A stretch of 64,000 nt of DNA, from contig NZ_FUZC01000003.1 in the NCBI RefSeq assembly GCF_900168115.1, positions 266,314 to 330,313 on the forward strand, given 5' to 3'. Below, piece after piece: positions 28,158-36,807 of this stretch; the first letter of the stretch is position 1, and every line of letters starts with the position of its first letter. The notes under the pieces were generated by a model. That model had not been told where the DNA came from. It worked only from the letters and a program-made list of their open reading frames with translations, and made no database searches. A program made the position numbers and the translations under genes. The DNA comes from Salegentibacter salinarum. Lineage in GTDB: Bacteria; Bacteroidota; Bacteroidia; Flavobacteriales; Flavobacteriaceae.

Positions 28158-29777
28158 TTATTTGCTTAAAACAAAAGAGACATCGTCTATTTGAGCACTG
28201 GCTCCTGCGTCCCCATAAGCATTAAAACCAATTTCTACTTTTTCATTGCTTACCTGAACATTTTCAATTTCTATCGTAATCCATTCATCATTCTGCTCTG
28301 TGATCTCTACATTATGGCGTTTTCCTGCACTTTCGGCATACATTCTTAACTTATGAAATTTACCAGTATTTTTAATTTTGGCTGATAATGTATAATAACC
28401 GTCTTTTAATTTTACATAAGGTGTAGACTCTATAATTTGGAAAACCTCTCTTTTAAACTCTATATTATCTGAGATATTCAAACTTTTTTCACCTATCACA
28501 TGTTTTCTGTCTTCTTCTGAATTAAAATAATTTAAAACAGGCGAATCTTCTGATTCAATGACAATTACATTACCCTGGTTTACTTTAGAATACCATCCTA
28601 GTAGTTGTTCTTTAATAGGTTTAACAGGACTTGGGATCTGCCTTCTATCAGCTTCAAAACTTGCGTTTTTTACATAATTGTTGTCATCGGCTACTTTCCA
28701 TTCTCCAGTGGCTTCATTAAGGTTCCAGGAGCTTAAAGAGTTAAAGTAGGGAGTCTCGCCATCAAAAGACATGGGGCACCATTGATTATACCCCAGGCCA
28801 TTGCCAGCAAAGTCTGCCCAACGATCTCCACAATAGACTACTGTTTCCTGTTTTGATCCTTTTACATTTACAAAAAATCCTGTTTGTGTAATATGTGCAT
28901 AATCTTCGTAAGTCCCCGGAGTAATCAACATCTTATTTTCAGGGGTATAAGGTCCCTCAATGTTATCGGCCACCAGGTAATAAGCATATGAGGAATCCCA
29001 ACCATAGAGATTTGACGCAAAAATATAATACTTCCCATTATGTTTAACCATACAATTTCCTTCCCGGCCTTTTCCCTTATATATTTGATTAACATCCAGC
29101 AGATCTACTTTTTCATCTTTTACGCCGATCTCAGACAAATATATAATATGTCTACCCTGGCCGTAGGAATATACCAGGTACGAAATTCCCGTATCCGGGT
29201 CTGTGAAGACGGTTTGATCTCCGGTATTTGGAGAGCCAATCCTATCGGTCATATCTAAACGATTATGAACCTTGAACGGGCCGGCTGGTGTTGGAGAAAG
29301 TGCGATTAAAACTCCAGCATTATGCTGAATAAACATAGCATATTTGTCCATTTCTTCTACGTAAGCAACTCCCATTCTTCCCATCCAATGTGTATTCTCA
29401 TAGTGATCAGTGACTTCTGATCTCTCCAGGGCATTGCTCTCCAACTCCCAGTTCACCAAATCTGTAGAGGTATAACAAGTAACGGCTTTAATATAATTTC
29501 TCTCCTGTGTTACAGACGGATCATCGCGATACAACTCTGCTTCTCTATAATGAACCCCATACCAATAATATTTTTCCACTCCATCTTTTGGATCGGTAAA
29601 GGTGAAAATTCCACCTCCCTGGCTATAAATAGGCTCACCGTCTTTGGTGTCCCAGAAAGTATCATTTTTGATGTTGGAGGATTGTGCTTTTAATGTTTGT
29701 GAAGTTCCTGATATTAGTCCCCACATAAGGCTTAAAAGTACAATCTGAAAGAAATGTTTTATTGTATGCGTCATCAT
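28158..29777 (-). CDS. GH43-family glycoside hydrolase with C-terminal beta-sandwich module
   Basis: A 539-residue secreted protein (signal region to about 32). The propeller (about 38-365) starts FWDTKDGEPIYSQGGGIFTF and YYWYGVHY, with STDLVNWELE, SPNTGDQTVFTDPDTGISYLVYSYGQGRH and GREGNCMVKHNGKYYIFASNLYGWD, typical of a GH43 subset active on arabinosylated pectins. A galactose-binding-like module follows (about 370-539, NASFEADRRQ to AQIDDVSF), probably a carbohydrate-binding domain. It is the last gene of the long minus-strand operon starting at 41020. Confidence 0.84.
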   Translation of the reverse strand: MMTHTIKHFFQIVLLSLMWGLISGTSQTLKAQSSNIKNDTFWDTKDGEPIYSQGGGIFTFTDPKDGVEKYYWYGVHYREAELYRDDPSVTQERNYIKAVTCYTSTDLVNWELESNALERSEVTDHYENTHWMGRMGVAYVEEMDKYAMFIQHNAGVLIALSPTPAGPFKVHNRLDMTDRIGSPNTGDQTVFTDPDTGISYLVYSYGQGRHIIYLSEIGVKDEKVDLLDVNQIYKGKGREGNCMVKHNGKYYIFASNLYGWDSSYAYYLVADNIEGPYTPENKMLITPGTYEDYAHITQTGFFVNVKGSKQETVVYCGDRWADFAGNGLGYNQWCPMSFDGETPYFNSLSSWNLNEATGEWKVADDNNYVKNASFEADRRQIPSPVKPIKEQLLGWYSKVNQGNVIVIESEDSPVLNYFNSEEDRKHVIGEKSLNISDNIEFKREVFQIIESTPYVKLKDGYYTLSAKIKNTGKFHKLRMYAESAGKRHNVEITEQNDEWITIEIENVQVSNEKVEIGFNAYGDAGASAQIDDVSFVLSK

Positions 29778-29847
29778 AATGCATTAATTAATTTTATTAT
29801 TTCTTGTTTCCTGCAAAAGGCCGTCTGGAACCGTGTTCTCCTTAAAA

Positions 29848-32283
29848 TTACGGGTTGATAGTTTTAGATTGTAATTTAATGTTTCCTGTTTGCAGTCCTT
29901 TTCCTGAAACTGACAATTCAATTTCTCCTACGTCGGTAGTTGATTGCACCAGGACCACTAGCTTTCCGCTAAAGGCTTTCATAGTTGGTAAATGGAACAT
30001 CTCCAAAGAGGTTGGATCTCCATTGGATGCTGCCCGGTATTTGCCGGCTCCATCCACCTTGAAACTCAACTGGTTTGTTGCTGTAGGACAGACATTACCG
30101 TCCTTATCTACTACAGAAACTGTAATAAAACTCAGGTCTTCTCCATTGGCTGTGAGATTTGTGCGGTCTGCTTCCAGTTTTAAATGATGTGGTTTCCCTG
30201 CGGTAACGATTTCTTTCTCCATTGCCGGCTTATCATTTTCATCGTAAGCGACCACTTTAATTGTTCCCGGCTCATAAAGCACCTCGTTCCACATTAGGCG
30301 GTACCTCTCAAGTAGTGAATCTTTCTGTTTTATACGTATTCCCTGGCTTTTTCCGTTAATGAACAACTCTGCTTTATTATAACTCGTGTATACAAAAACA
30401 GGCGTAACTTCCCCTTCACGTCCTGCCCAGTTCCAATGAGGAAGGATGTGCAAAGTCTCGTCTTCTGTATTCCAACGGCTTCTGTAGAGATAATAGCGGT
30501 CTTTAGGAATTCCGGCGAGATCTATCATACCAAAATAGGAACTCCGGCTTGGCCAGTAGTTATCATAAGGAGTAGGTTCTCCCAGGTAATCAAAACCGGT
30601 CCAAACGAATTCCCCTAGCACCCAATCGTGATCGTCCTGTTGTACAAAATCTTCCTCGGGTATGTTGGACCAACTACAGTACTCCAGATCATAGGAAGAA
30701 GATTGCAAGTCGGGGTAGGTGATGTCATGGCCTTTTTTCACCGGAAATTTATAGATGCCGCGCGAACTTACCGTAGAAGCGGTTTCTGAACCCAGAATGA
30801 AGCCCTGGGGAAAGCTCTCTCGCGCCTCTTCATATAAATGTACGCGGTAGTTCAATCCCGGGATATCCAGTACAGCACCAAAACCGTTTTCCATCACTGC
30901 CTTCACCTGGTCCATTCCAACGGTAACCGGCCTTGTAGGGTCTTCCCGATGAAAGATCTCCTGGAGCCAGTGTAGTCGTTTCACACCTTCACTGCCCCAT
31001 TGATCTGGTACTTCGTTCCCGGCGCTCCACATAATGATACTTGGATGGTTTTTTGTAGCTCTAACAAGGTTCTCCACATCTTTTTCAGCCCATTCATCAA
31101 AATGCTGGTTATATCCGTTCTTTACTTTTGGCTTTTTCCACTCATCAAAACTTTCAGCAATCACTAAAAAGCCCATTTCATCAGCTAATTCAAGTTGTTC
31201 AAGAGAGGGCATATTGTGAGCAGAGCGAATGGCGTTGCAACCAAGATCTTTTAAGATTGTAAGCTGCCTTTTTAATGCTGCTTTATTTATAGCTGTGCCT
31301 ATAGGTCCCAGATCGTGATGTAAGCAGACCCCTTTAAATTTAGTAACCTTACCATTCAACTTAAACCCTTCTGGAGTATATTTAAATTCCCGAATCCCAA
31401 ACCTCATTTCTTGCGAGTCCTTTAGTTCCCCGTCCTTAAAGAGTTTTATTTCTGCGGTATAGAGATATGGGTGGGAAGGCGACCATAAGTTCGGTTCTTC
31501 AACGGGGATGTTTTGTTCAACCTCATCCCCGAATCGTTGGGAATTAGAATTAAAAGCTATAGCCTTACCCGTACTGTCTTTAATGGTCGTTTCCACCCGA
31601 ACATTCTTTCCCTGTACTTTAGATTTGATTTCAACTTTTGCCATTTCTCCAGTTATATAAGGAGTGGTTATGGTAGGGCCCCAATGTTTAAAAGACACTG
31701 TGTCTTTTGTTATTAGCTGGACTTTTCTGTATAGGCCAGCCCCGGGATACCACCTCGATGATTGAGATTCGTTTTCCAGTCTTACGGCAAGCAGGTTGTC
31801 TTCTCCTATTTTTAATTCTTTACTAATGTCAAAGTAGAAGTAGCTGTAGCCGTATGGTCGATTCCCTATTTTTTTTCCATTTAGAAAAACCTCTGCATTG
31901 CTCATGGCTCCATCAAAGGTTAGTAAGATTTGTTTTCCTTCAGCTGATTCTGGAATAGAAAGCACGGTGCGATACCAGCCGGTCCCAATAAAAGGAAGCG
32001 AACCTGTTCTACCGGTTTTCTCTGTGGCCACTTCTTCATTGTTCTGCTCAATTTTTACAATTTGTTTGTCTATATCCTTGTTAAATGGGCCGTAGATAGC
32101 CCAGTCGTGAGGAATTTGCACGTCCTGCCAGGAAGCATCATTAAAATCTATTTTATAGGCATCTTTATTTTCTCCTTTAAAAAATTTCCAGGTCTTTATA
32201 TCCTCTATATCTCGTTTCTGCGAAAAAAGGAGGTGTGGGAGTATGAGTATTAACAGGCAGCTTATAGTTTTGTATGTTTTCAT
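29848..32283 (-). CDS. GH2-family beta-galactosidase-like enzyme
   Basis: This 811-residue secreted protein (signal to about 21, LLFSQ) shows the GH2 order: sugar-binding jelly roll (about 25-195), immunoglobulin-like domain (about 196-297), TIM barrel (about 300-590) and two C-terminal beta domains including a DUF4982-like segment. The acid/base is Glu424 (WSAGNEVPDQW) and the nucleophile Glu500 (ILGSETAST). Its short-form architecture differs from the LacZ-like GH2 at 36808-39666. It probably removes beta-linked galactose (or glucuronate/arabinose) from side chains. Operon neighbours are GH115 upstream and GH43 downstream. Confidence 0.9.
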   Translation of the reverse strand: MKTYKTISCLLILILPHLLFSQKRDIEDIKTWKFFKGENKDAYKIDFNDASWQDVQIPHDWAIYGPFNKDIDKQIVKIEQNNEEVATEKTGRTGSLPFIGTGWYRTVLSIPESAEGKQILLTFDGAMSNAEVFLNGKKIGNRPYGYSYFYFDISKELKIGEDNLLAVRLENESQSSRWYPGAGLYRKVQLITKDTVSFKHWGPTITTPYITGEMAKVEIKSKVQGKNVRVETTIKDSTGKAIAFNSNSQRFGDEVEQNIPVEEPNLWSPSHPYLYTAEIKLFKDGELKDSQEMRFGIREFKYTPEGFKLNGKVTKFKGVCLHHDLGPIGTAINKAALKRQLTILKDLGCNAIRSAHNMPSLEQLELADEMGFLVIAESFDEWKKPKVKNGYNQHFDEWAEKDVENLVRATKNHPSIIMWSAGNEVPDQWGSEGVKRLHWLQEIFHREDPTRPVTVGMDQVKAVMENGFGAVLDIPGLNYRVHLYEEARESFPQGFILGSETASTVSSRGIYKFPVKKGHDITYPDLQSSSYDLEYCSWSNIPEEDFVQQDDHDWVLGEFVWTGFDYLGEPTPYDNYWPSRSSYFGMIDLAGIPKDRYYLYRSRWNTEDETLHILPHWNWAGREGEVTPVFVYTSYNKAELFINGKSQGIRIKQKDSLLERYRLMWNEVLYEPGTIKVVAYDENDKPAMEKEIVTAGKPHHLKLEADRTNLTANGEDLSFITVSVVDKDGNVCPTATNQLSFKVDGAGKYRAASNGDPTSLEMFHLPTMKAFSGKLVVLVQSTTDVGEIELSVSGKGLQTGNIKLQSKTINP

Positions 32284-32373
32284 AGGGTGGTTTCAATATG
32301 GAACTCAAAATTACGAATACCAATATTTGTAAGTAAAAATTCTATATCATCAATTACTATTTATTTCTGTTTT

Positions 32374-35286
32374 CTAATTAAACCTGGTTTCCGGTAGTAG
32401 GCTATAGGGTAAAGATTGGTCCTGGAGGTTTACATAGATAAAATCAAGAGCCACTCCCTGGTCAACCATATATATCTTCAGAATTTGCTTTCCGGCTTCT
32501 TGAATTTCAACAGGAATATGGACCTTTGCCAGATTACGAAGAACATTTTGCTTCCATTCCTCACTTCTTCCATATGTCCTGAAATCGACTATTTCAACTG
32601 GACCATCATTCCACTGCACCCCTATTCTCATTCCATGTTCATTGGTTAAGGGATGGGTAGGAAGGGCATGTAAGACAAGCTCTGCGTTTTTTGTTAAAGA
32701 TTCTGTATAGAGGGTATACTCGAGATATGGGGACTTTTCCTGTAGCTGAAGCGTGTCCAACGGTTTTCCTGTTAATGGGAAGGATTGCATCAAATTACGA
32801 GAATATCCCAGCCCCGGAATTCTTTCCCACTTAAACTCATCTCTATCTGTTTTTCCGGAATAATTTTCTGCATAAATAACAACCAGCCCGTTTTGTTCTG
32901 TAAAGATATTCTCGCCCGTTTCCGCCAGCTTATAGGATCTTAGTTGCATGTTTATTTTGTGGCGACGCTTTCCTAATCTGGGATTTAGCTCTGCATTTTT
33001 GGGCCTGTTGACCTGACGCCATTTTTGCCAGTCCACGGCTACAGTAATCCTTTTTTCGGTTATACCATCTTTGGTAAGATTCCCTTTTGTTTCACTTAGT
33101 TGCAACCAGCTAGGCACATTCTGCACAGACCACTTCACCGATTTCGGTTGCTTGAGGTAGATGTCAAAAAAGTGATTTTGTGGTGAGTTTTCATAAAATG
33201 CCGGGAGTTGAAGATCCTCTACTCCAGAAGCATTTTCAACAGAAATTCCGGCTGCTGTTGAATAATTAGGATCCAGGTAAAAAGAGATTTCAGGTTTATC
33301 AAAAACTGGCAGCTTTCGTGGGGCCATATCCATCATTCCTTTCCATTTTCCACCGGATACTTCTTCATTATAACGCCTGGTAATGGAGGCTATACTGTCA
33401 TAATAAGTGTGAGACAGGTTTTTATATTTTTTAACTATTAGACGATTTTGTTTTAAATATTTAAGAGCAAGATCTCTATAAAGGAATTTCTTGTTCATAA
33501 AAGAGGCAGCTTTCACCGGATAATGAACCAATTGAAAATAAGCATCCCTAGTAACTTCCGGGATTTGATGTTGTATCTTCTCTGTCTTTTCTTCTAAAGC
33601 TTCGTAGCTATCAATTCGTCTATTGATTTCGTCCCCCCAGGAAAAAGGAGTGTAAGCAGTTGTATCAATTTTGGTAGTTGGTTCAGTTTGGCTCCATCCC
33701 ATAAATTCAGGCTTACGTTCAAAGGCCAGATTATAGTATTCCTTTTTTATATTCGCGATGGGTTTTCCTTTTGCCTTTCCAAAGGCATTGCTATAGAAGT
33801 CTTGCATATGTTTGTCTACATATTCCGGTTCTTCAAACTTTTCAATATCATAAGCCATATCCATAAATAACTGCATATTATATTCAGCAGGTTTTAGATC
33901 GCCTACGTTTAAAATCCACATTTTTCTACTGTTGTTTTTATAGGCTTTCATCATTTCATTACGAATCAATGCCGGATGCGTGGTGCTTAACCATTGATAA
34001 TCGTGAGGGCGGCCCCAATAAGAGGCGTGGTAATAAACTCCGCCTCCACCTTTTCTTGCACGTTCTTCTTCGTTTCCAAGACGTCTTATATAACCATAAT
34101 TATCATCTGTCCATACTATAGTTACATCTTCGGGTAATTCCAAGCCGTGATCATACACATCCAGAACTTCCTTATAAACAGTAAAAGCCTGTGGCACCCC
34201 GGTCACTTCTTTACTACTATAGGTTTTGAGTAATTTCCTTTGATCTTTTAACACGTTTTGGAGGTTTGCTTTCGCTTCTTCAATCCCTTTTACACCTTCC
34301 ATACCACTATCGTGAATTCCGCGCATTCCAAGCGTGTAAATAGCATCTATATCTTTAGTTTCTTTTACCCGCTCTTCCCAGTATTTATAAACATTTTCTT
34401 TGTTTGATAGATAATTAAAGGAACCCATTGGTTCTTTATCCCATTCATCTACATTGTTGCGTAGCATAGGTTCTGCGTGGGAAGTTCCTATCACTATTTG
34501 GTATTTTTCCGCCATTTCAGGATTGCCCTGATAATGGAAAAAAGCTTTGGTACTGGGATGCATAGCGGGCCAGATGGTGTTCGCTTTTAGGCGTAGAAGT
34601 AATTCGAAGATTTTTGCATAGGTCTTAGGGCCTATGTCCCCAACTTCAGGTTCAAAGGTTTTCTCAGCCCAGGGTTGCAACCCCCAATCTTCGTCGTTTA
34701 GAAAAATTCCACGGAATTCCACGGAAGGTTCTTTAGAATAAAATTCTTCCTGTTCAATGATAATTTCCTTTTGTTTTTTTACCGGTACATCGGCCCACCA
34801 ATACCAGGGGGAAACACCAATTTTTTCTGAAAGTTCAAACACACCATAAGCTGTTCCTCTGGGATCGGTACCTGCAACTACCAGAATTTTCTTGGCCTCA
34901 TCCTTTACAACTTTATGAAGAAAGCTTTCATTTTGATTTTTAAATTTACGGGGAAGGTCATTAGAACCAACAAATTTTGAGATCAAATCTGAATTCAGCT
35001 GGCCTATTACTATAGTATTTCCTTTTGTTTTATTTACATCGGTAGTAACCAATGGTTTTTTATGGCTTACCTTATAAATATCCTCCGCTAAAAGTGAAGC
35101 ACTTATAGAATCTAAAGGGGAGCCTTTTTTATCGTATAATATGGAAAACTCCGGTGTACCGGTGAAAATTTCAAATTGAGTGTCCTGACTGTAAAGTTTA
35201 GGAAAAAGAAATACTAAGAATAGAAATAAGCCTGGCTTTTGTAAAGCTCTAAAATCCCTTATCCGTTTTATAGATTTAAATCTCAT
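32374..35286 (-). CDS. GH115-family alpha-glucuronidase
   Basis: A 970-residue secreted protein with a long basic N-terminal signal region (about 1-33). GH115 marks include TDPRGTAYGVFELSEKIGVSPWYWWADVP, EFRGIFLNDEDWGLQPWAEKTFEP, LLLRLKANTIWPAMHP and GTSHAEPMLRN, then the DDNYGYIRRL loop and a C-terminal beta domain. The length fits full-sized GH115. Known activity: release of (4-O-methyl-)glucuronic acid alpha-1,2-linked to xylan or arabinogalactan side chains. Its start overlaps the stop of the CE12-like gene (ATGA, 35283-35286), so the two are translationally coupled. In this pectin locus it implies glucuronate-decorated side chains. Confidence 0.92.
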   Translation of the reverse strand: MRFKSIKRIRDFRALQKPGLFLFLVFLFPKLYSQDTQFEIFTGTPEFSILYDKKGSPLDSISASLLAEDIYKVSHKKPLVTTDVNKTKGNTIVIGQLNSDLISKFVGSNDLPRKFKNQNESFLHKVVKDEAKKILVVAGTDPRGTAYGVFELSEKIGVSPWYWWADVPVKKQKEIIIEQEEFYSKEPSVEFRGIFLNDEDWGLQPWAEKTFEPEVGDIGPKTYAKIFELLLRLKANTIWPAMHPSTKAFFHYQGNPEMAEKYQIVIGTSHAEPMLRNNVDEWDKEPMGSFNYLSNKENVYKYWEERVKETKDIDAIYTLGMRGIHDSGMEGVKGIEEAKANLQNVLKDQRKLLKTYSSKEVTGVPQAFTVYKEVLDVYDHGLELPEDVTIVWTDDNYGYIRRLGNEEERARKGGGGVYYHASYWGRPHDYQWLSTTHPALIRNEMMKAYKNNSRKMWILNVGDLKPAEYNMQLFMDMAYDIEKFEEPEYVDKHMQDFYSNAFGKAKGKPIANIKKEYYNLAFERKPEFMGWSQTEPTTKIDTTAYTPFSWGDEINRRIDSYEALEEKTEKIQHQIPEVTRDAYFQLVHYPVKAASFMNKKFLYRDLALKYLKQNRLIVKKYKNLSHTYYDSIASITRRYNEEVSGGKWKGMMDMAPRKLPVFDKPEISFYLDPNYSTAAGISVENASGVEDLQLPAFYENSPQNHFFDIYLKQPKSVKWSVQNVPSWLQLSETKGNLTKDGITEKRITVAVDWQKWRQVNRPKNAELNPRLGKRRHKINMQLRSYKLAETGENIFTEQNGLVVIYAENYSGKTDRDEFKWERIPGLGYSRNLMQSFPLTGKPLDTLQLQEKSPYLEYTLYTESLTKNAELVLHALPTHPLTNEHGMRIGVQWNDGPVEIVDFRTYGRSEEWKQNVLRNLAKVHIPVEIQEAGKQILKIYMVDQGVALDFIYVNLQDQSLPYSLLPETRFN

Positions 35287-36803
35287 TCCTTTTTTTCTTT
35301 TATAAAAATATAATCTCTTATTCCAGTTTCTTTAGCTTGTTTTAAATTTTTAGCAATAATAAAAGCATTTAATTCCGCGCCTTCCATATTGGTGTGAGTA
35401 TGGTCTTTTGGAAAGAATGAGGATACTTCCTCAGGTCCTATTTCTTCATACTTTTTAGCTATGGAATCATTCAAATCAATAAATAAAGCATTCTCCTGTT
35501 CGGCAGCTTCCCTCGCCCATTTTCCATAAGAATCGTTAGCCCTTTCAACATTGCCATTGGCCCATTTGTTTCGTGGAATATGACTAAAAACTATAGGCCT
35601 GGCTCCTTTTTCTTTAGCTTCACTTATGTATTTCTTCATATACCAGCCATAGGTGTGAACTTCTTCTTTGGAGCCATCTGGTTTTGCGACCTCTTGTATG
35701 GAGTCGCTCATTCCTTTTAAAGATGCCCGATGCTTCAGTTTAGTCACATCTCCACCGTCATTATGGCCAAACTGCATCAGGACAAAATCGCCTTCCTTAA
35801 TACTGTCTTTAATTGCGTCCCAAAGACCTTCATTTCTAAAAGTACGGCTACTTCTGCCGCCACGTGCCTTGTTGATTACATTCACCCTTGTGGTGTCAAA
35901 ATATTGTTCAATTGGTACGCCCCAGCCCACTGCCTCTTCATCATTATTATTTGCAACCGTAGAATCTCCGATAAGAAAGACATTCTTTTTTGATGGGAGT
36001 TCAACCTCAGGATTTTCCAACATATAATCCCTTAGTTTATTCTCACTTGCTTTTATTCCTTCAACTACAATGGACGCAGCAAGTAAAGCACCCCTGGCAG
36101 AGGTGTGAGTATGATCACGTCTATAAAAATATTTCCCAGTTACCTGGTCTTCACCTTCTTTTTCGATAGCCATGGCCATCTTCTCATTTAAATCTATAAA
36201 TGTTACATTCTCTTCTTTAGCAACTTGTTTTGCCCAACCACCATAAGAATCATTATTTCTAGGAACCTTTCCGTTTTTCCAGTTATTGCGTGGAATAGGG
36301 GACATTATAATAGGAATAGCTCCCTCCTCCTTAGCGTCTGTAATTAATTTGCGGATATACCAGCCGTAAGAATGAACAATCTCGTGTTCTCCTGTGAGCA
36401 TGTTATCAATTTCTTCTGATTCATCTCCTATACCCTTTATTGTTCCCCTTGCACGAAAATCATCGTTAATTGGCCCAGCATCATTATGCCCAAACTGAAT
36501 CAAAACATAATCGCCCTTTTTTAAACTATCCTTTACCGGCTTCCATAATCCCTGGCGCTGGAAAGTACGGCTGCTGGTACCTCCTAAAGCATGATTTTCA
36601 ACCTCTATTTCGGAAGTATCCAAAAATTGGCCAATATAATCTCCCCAGCCCCACAAGCCGCCGGCTCCGTCTCCCTGACCATTTTTTACGGTGGAATCAC
36701 CCACTAGGTAAACAGTGGGTTTTTGTTTTTCTGAATTGTTATTGCTACATCCGATCAATAAAATAACTGAAACGACCAGAAAAAAGATTTTTAAACTTTT
36801 CAT
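35283..36803 (-). CDS. Double-domain SGNH rhamnogalacturonan acetylesterase (CE12-like) lipoprotein
   Basis: A tandem duplication of the rhamnogalacturonan acetylesterase domain in one 506-residue lipoprotein. The start at 36803 is chosen because it opens a lipoprotein signal (Cys19, LLIGC) and avoids overlap with the preceding gene; the in-frame codon at 36839 would overlap it. Domain 1 (about 30-260) has GDST with Ser37, GGTSSRTF, FGHND and catalytic Asp230/His233 (RDHTHTSARG). Domain 2 (about 273-500) has GDST with Ser281, GGRSSRTF, FGHND and Asp467/His470. Both triads look complete. Role: removes acetyl groups from the galacturonate of the rhamnogalacturonan backbone. Confidence 0.92.
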   Translation of the reverse strand: MKSLKIFFLVVSVILLIGCSNNNSEKQKPTVYLVGDSTVKNGQGDGAGGLWGWGDYIGQFLDTSEIEVENHALGGTSSRTFQRQGLWKPVKDSLKKGDYVLIQFGHNDAGPINDDFRARGTIKGIGDESEEIDNMLTGEHEIVHSYGWYIRKLITDAKEEGAIPIIMSPIPRNNWKNGKVPRNNDSYGGWAKQVAKEENVTFIDLNEKMAMAIEKEGEDQVTGKYFYRRDHTHTSARGALLAASIVVEGIKASENKLRDYMLENPEVELPSKKNVFLIGDSTVANNNDEEAVGWGVPIEQYFDTTRVNVINKARGGRSSRTFRNEGLWDAIKDSIKEGDFVLMQFGHNDGGDVTKLKHRASLKGMSDSIQEVAKPDGSKEEVHTYGWYMKKYISEAKEKGARPIVFSHIPRNKWANGNVERANDSYGKWAREAAEQENALFIDLNDSIAKKYEEIGPEEVSSFFPKDHTHTNMEGAELNAFIIAKNLKQAKETGIRDYIFIKEKKE

Positions 36804-36807
36804 TGTT

